A DNA stretch of 6,879 nt from Candidatus Poribacteria bacterium (lineage in GTDB: Bacteria > Poribacteria > WGA-4E > B28-G17), in contig QNBQ01000087.1 in the NCBI GenBank assembly GCA_003645735.1, positions 1 to 6,879 on the forward strand, written 5' to 3'. This document shows positions 5,068-6,879 of the stretch, one piece after another. Position 1 is the first letter of the stretch. Every line of letters begins with the position of its first letter. Under the pieces are notes generated by a model. It searched no databases and was not told the origin of the DNA. It saw nothing but the letters and a program-made list of their open reading frames with translations. Made by a program: the position numbers and the translations under genes.

Positions 5068-6879
5068 ATGGGGAAACGGCTTATCGAACATACCCTGCCG
5101 CTAAAGGAACTTTCCGCTGAAGCTGCTCGAGAGAAGGCTATAAGGCACGGGCATATCTCCACATTGCACGTCTGGTGGGCTCGTCGACCGCTTACAGTGT
5201 GTCGGGCGGCGGTCTTCGCAAGCTTGGTGGACGCCGACGATATGGATGAAGAGGGCTTCCAGAAGTTCGTCGCCAATTTGTGCAAATGGGAGGTGCACGA
5301 TGGGGACCCGGTTGGGAGACACCTCTTGGAGCAGGCGAGGGCGATGATTCGAAAACATTACCCGGATGGGCCGCCTAAAGTTCTGGACTCATTCGCGGGA
5401 GGAGGTTCCATCCCGCTTGAAGCGCTTCGGCTGGGATGCGAAGCCCACGCCGTGGAATACAACCCCGTCGCCTATCTCATCCTGAAGGCGACGATCGAGT
5501 ATCCCCAAAGGTATGGGCGGAAGCTAGCGGAGGATGTGCGGAGGTGGGGCGAATGGGTGCTGGAGCGGGCGAGGGAGGAGCTGGAGGAGTTCTATCCGCC
5601 CGGGCCGAACGGGGAGACCGTCGTCGCCTATATCTGGAGCAGGACGATAAGATGTCCTAACCCCGCCTGCGGCGCTGAGATTCCGCTTTTCCGCCAGTTC
5701 TGGCTCGCCAGGAAACCGAACAAGAAGGTTGCCCTTTTCCCGGTGGTGGACGTAGAGGGAAGGCGGGTAGAGTTTCGGGTGCTCTCGGGGGAATCGTTGA
5801 GGGAGGCGATGGCGAAGGGGTTTAACCCATCGCAGGGGACGGTGAGCCGTGCTAACGCGAGGTGTCTCATCTGCGGTAGCGCAGCCCGTGCCGAATATGT
5901 CCGTCAAGAAGCAAAGGAAGGGAGGATGGGGCACAGGCTCATCGCCCTGGTGACCACCCGGGGAAGGGGTATGGGGCGCAATTACCACATCGCCCGGCCT
6001 GAGGATCTGGAAGCATTTGAGAGGGCAAGGGAGCGGCTTGAGGAGCTCAAAAAGCAGCCCAGCCCCTGGCCAAACGATCTCCCCTTGGTGCCGGAGGAGC
6101 CGATCGAAACTCAAGATACGAGAAGTGTTTGGGTCATTCTATATGGTCATAATTCTTGGTGTTCTCTTTCCAACCCCCGTCAGTTGCTAGCGCTTGTGAC
6201 CTTCGGGAGATGGGTTAGGGAGGCTATAAAACACATCGCTCAGGAAACCGATGAGGAATACGCCAAGGCGGTGGGGACATATTTGGCGTTTGCGGTGGAT
6301 TTTGTGGCAAACCGCGGTTCATCACTTTGCTTTTGGGATTCCCAGAAAGAAGTTTTCTATCAGACTTTTGCCACACATGCTCTTAAGATGGCTTGGGACT
6401 ATGCAGAATCTAACCCCCTAAGCGGTTCAATCGGGAGTTGGAAGAGCGCTGTTGGATGGTTAAAGGACTTTCTTAAACGAGAAGGGGAAAGTCAACAAAT
6501 AGGAACTTCTGTCTTGGATTCTACTGTTAACGTTCCGTTTACTAATGCCTTCTTTGATGCTGTAATCATTGATCCCCCCTACTACGACAACGTCCCCTAC
6601 GCTGACCTTTCGGACTTCTTCTATGTCTGGCTCAAGCGGACGGTTGGCGACCTTTATCCCGAAGCCTTCCAGTGGGAGTTAACACCTAAGGATGAGGAAA
6701 TCGTCGTCAACCCCGCGCGGTTCGGCGGGGGTAGGGAGGGCGAGGCGATCGCAAGGAGGCACTACGAGCGGCTCATGGGCGAGGCGCTCCGCGAGATCCA
6801 CCGTGTGCTCAAACCGGACGGCATCGCCGTCATCATGTTCACCCACCGCTCCACGACCGCCTGGGAGTCGCTCATAAAG
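5068..6879 (+). CDS. DUF1156-containing adenine-specific DNA methyltransferase with Zn ribbon (COG1743 type), 3'-truncated by window edge
   Basis: The frame stays open for 604 codons to the right edge. It would transfer a methyl group from S-adenosylmethionine to adenine N6 in DNA. The N-terminal DUF1156 region (about 5-55) includes LPLKELSAEAAREKAIRHGH and the WWARRP motif at about 38-43. SAM-binding motif I is DSFAGGGS (107-114), with acidic E130 in AVEYNP as motif II. A split Zn ribbon has CPNPAC (C196, C201) and CLICG (C266, C269). Catalytic motif IV is DPPY (502-505), followed by YDNVPYADLSDFFYVWLK. A KPDG turn at 582-585 comes later. Motif I before a long insert before DPPY resembles the alpha order of amino-methyltransferases, with target recognition in between. 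COG1743 proteins are usually about 900-1000 residues, so roughly a third is missing on the right. No frameshift is seen. The ATG at 5068 has a near-perfect ribosome binding site. It is the likely host-protecting modification arm of the operon. Confidence 0.9.
   Translation, partial: MGKRLIEHTLPLKELSAEAAREKAIRHGHISTLHVWWARRPLTVCRAAVFASLVDADDMDEEGFQKFVANLCKWEVHDGDPVGRHLLEQARAMIRKHYPDGPPKVLDSFAGGGSIPLEALRLGCEAHAVEYNPVAYLILKATIEYPQRYGRKLAEDVRRWGEWVLERAREELEEFYPPGPNGETVVAYIWSRTIRCPNPACGAEIPLFRQFWLARKPNKKVALFPVVDVEGRRVEFRVLSGESLREAMAKGFNPSQGTVSRANARCLICGSAARAEYVRQEAKEGRMGHRLIALVTTRGRGMGRNYHIARPEDLEAFERARERLEELKKQPSPWPNDLPLVPEEPIETQDTRSVWVILYGHNSWCSLSNPRQLLALVTFGRWVREAIKHIAQETDEEYAKAVGTYLAFAVDFVANRGSSLCFWDSQKEVFYQTFATHALKMAWDYAESNPLSGSIGSWKSAVGWLKDFLKREGESQQIGTSVLDSTVNVPFTNAFFDAVIIDPPYYDNVPYADLSDFFYVWLKRTVGDLYPEAFQWELTPKDEEIVVNPARFGGGREGEAIARRHYERLMGEALREIHRVLKPDGIAVIMFTHRSTTAWESLIK
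6121..6600 (+). other. AT-rich patch inside the methyltransferase gene
   Basis: Counting by 60-base rows, GC is about 42% at 6121-6180, 52-55% at 6181-6300, and about 40-47% at 6301-6600. Rows outside it reach about 68% (5521-5580) and 70% (6721-6780). The patch encodes residues about 352-511, between the Zn ribbon and the DPPY motif, and its codons end in A or T more often than those on either side. The reading frame is unbroken and the end of the patch includes DPPY itself. Confidence 0.6.

Noticed and set aside
5524..6114. Minus-strand open frame of 196 codons opposite the methyltransferase
   Set aside because: It lies wholly antisense to a gene with clear motifs, its peptide is proline-rich and resembles no family, and it occurs in the GC-rich part where stop codons are rare.
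312..6879. Assignment as class 1 DISARM (drmD and drmMI)
   Set aside because: The SNF2 helicase is compatible with DrmD, but the methylase is of DUF1156/COG1743 type, an AlbA_2 gene intervenes, and DrmA, DrmB and DrmC are not visible.

Overview
The window reads as a bacterial accessory (defence-island type) region, probably from a thermophilic or deep-branching lineage. The evidence is sigma70-like promoters, strong GGAGG ribosome binding sites, a GTG start, proteins rich in charged residues, and GC between about 50 and 70%. Species cannot be told from the sequence. An archaeal host is less likely because of the promoters.

Layout: positions 1-86 (minus strand) hold the first 28 codons of a probable IS630-type transposase, with its own promoter and ribosome binding site, running off the left edge. 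Positions 87-311 form a divergent control region. Toward the right it carries a TTGTCT/TATCAT promoter candidate, a possible 8-codon leader ORF, and a perfect hairpin that buries the ribosome binding site of the first operon gene. Three closely packed plus-strand genes follow: (1) 312-3650, a 1112-residue SNF2-type helicase with a C-terminal DUF3883 domain carrying a possible nuclease motif; (2) 3665-5056, a 463-residue Schlafen AlbA_2 / GHKL-like ATPase / winged-helix protein; (3) 5068 to the right edge, 604 codons of a larger COG1743-type, DUF1156-containing adenine DNA methyltransferase with a Zn ribbon. The gaps are 14 and 11 bases with no terminator between genes, so this is almost surely one transcript.

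How they may work together (inference): the methyltransferase would mark host DNA, and the helicase with its nuclease-like tail would act on unmodified foreign DNA. The AlbA_2 protein would be a regulator, a sensor or an effector. From memory, DUF1156 methylases occur in defence islands with a DUF499 ATPase and large helicases, so a DUF499-type gene would be expected just beyond the right edge. This is not classical DISARM or BREX on what is visible, but it is related in logic.

Points worth a second look are hairpins over the ribosome binding sites of the first two operon genes, a tiny ORF that spans the first hairpin and stops one base before the helicase start, a run of GGGTC repeats at the gene 2/gene 3 junction, and an AT-rich patch inside the methyltransferase where the target-recognition region should lie.
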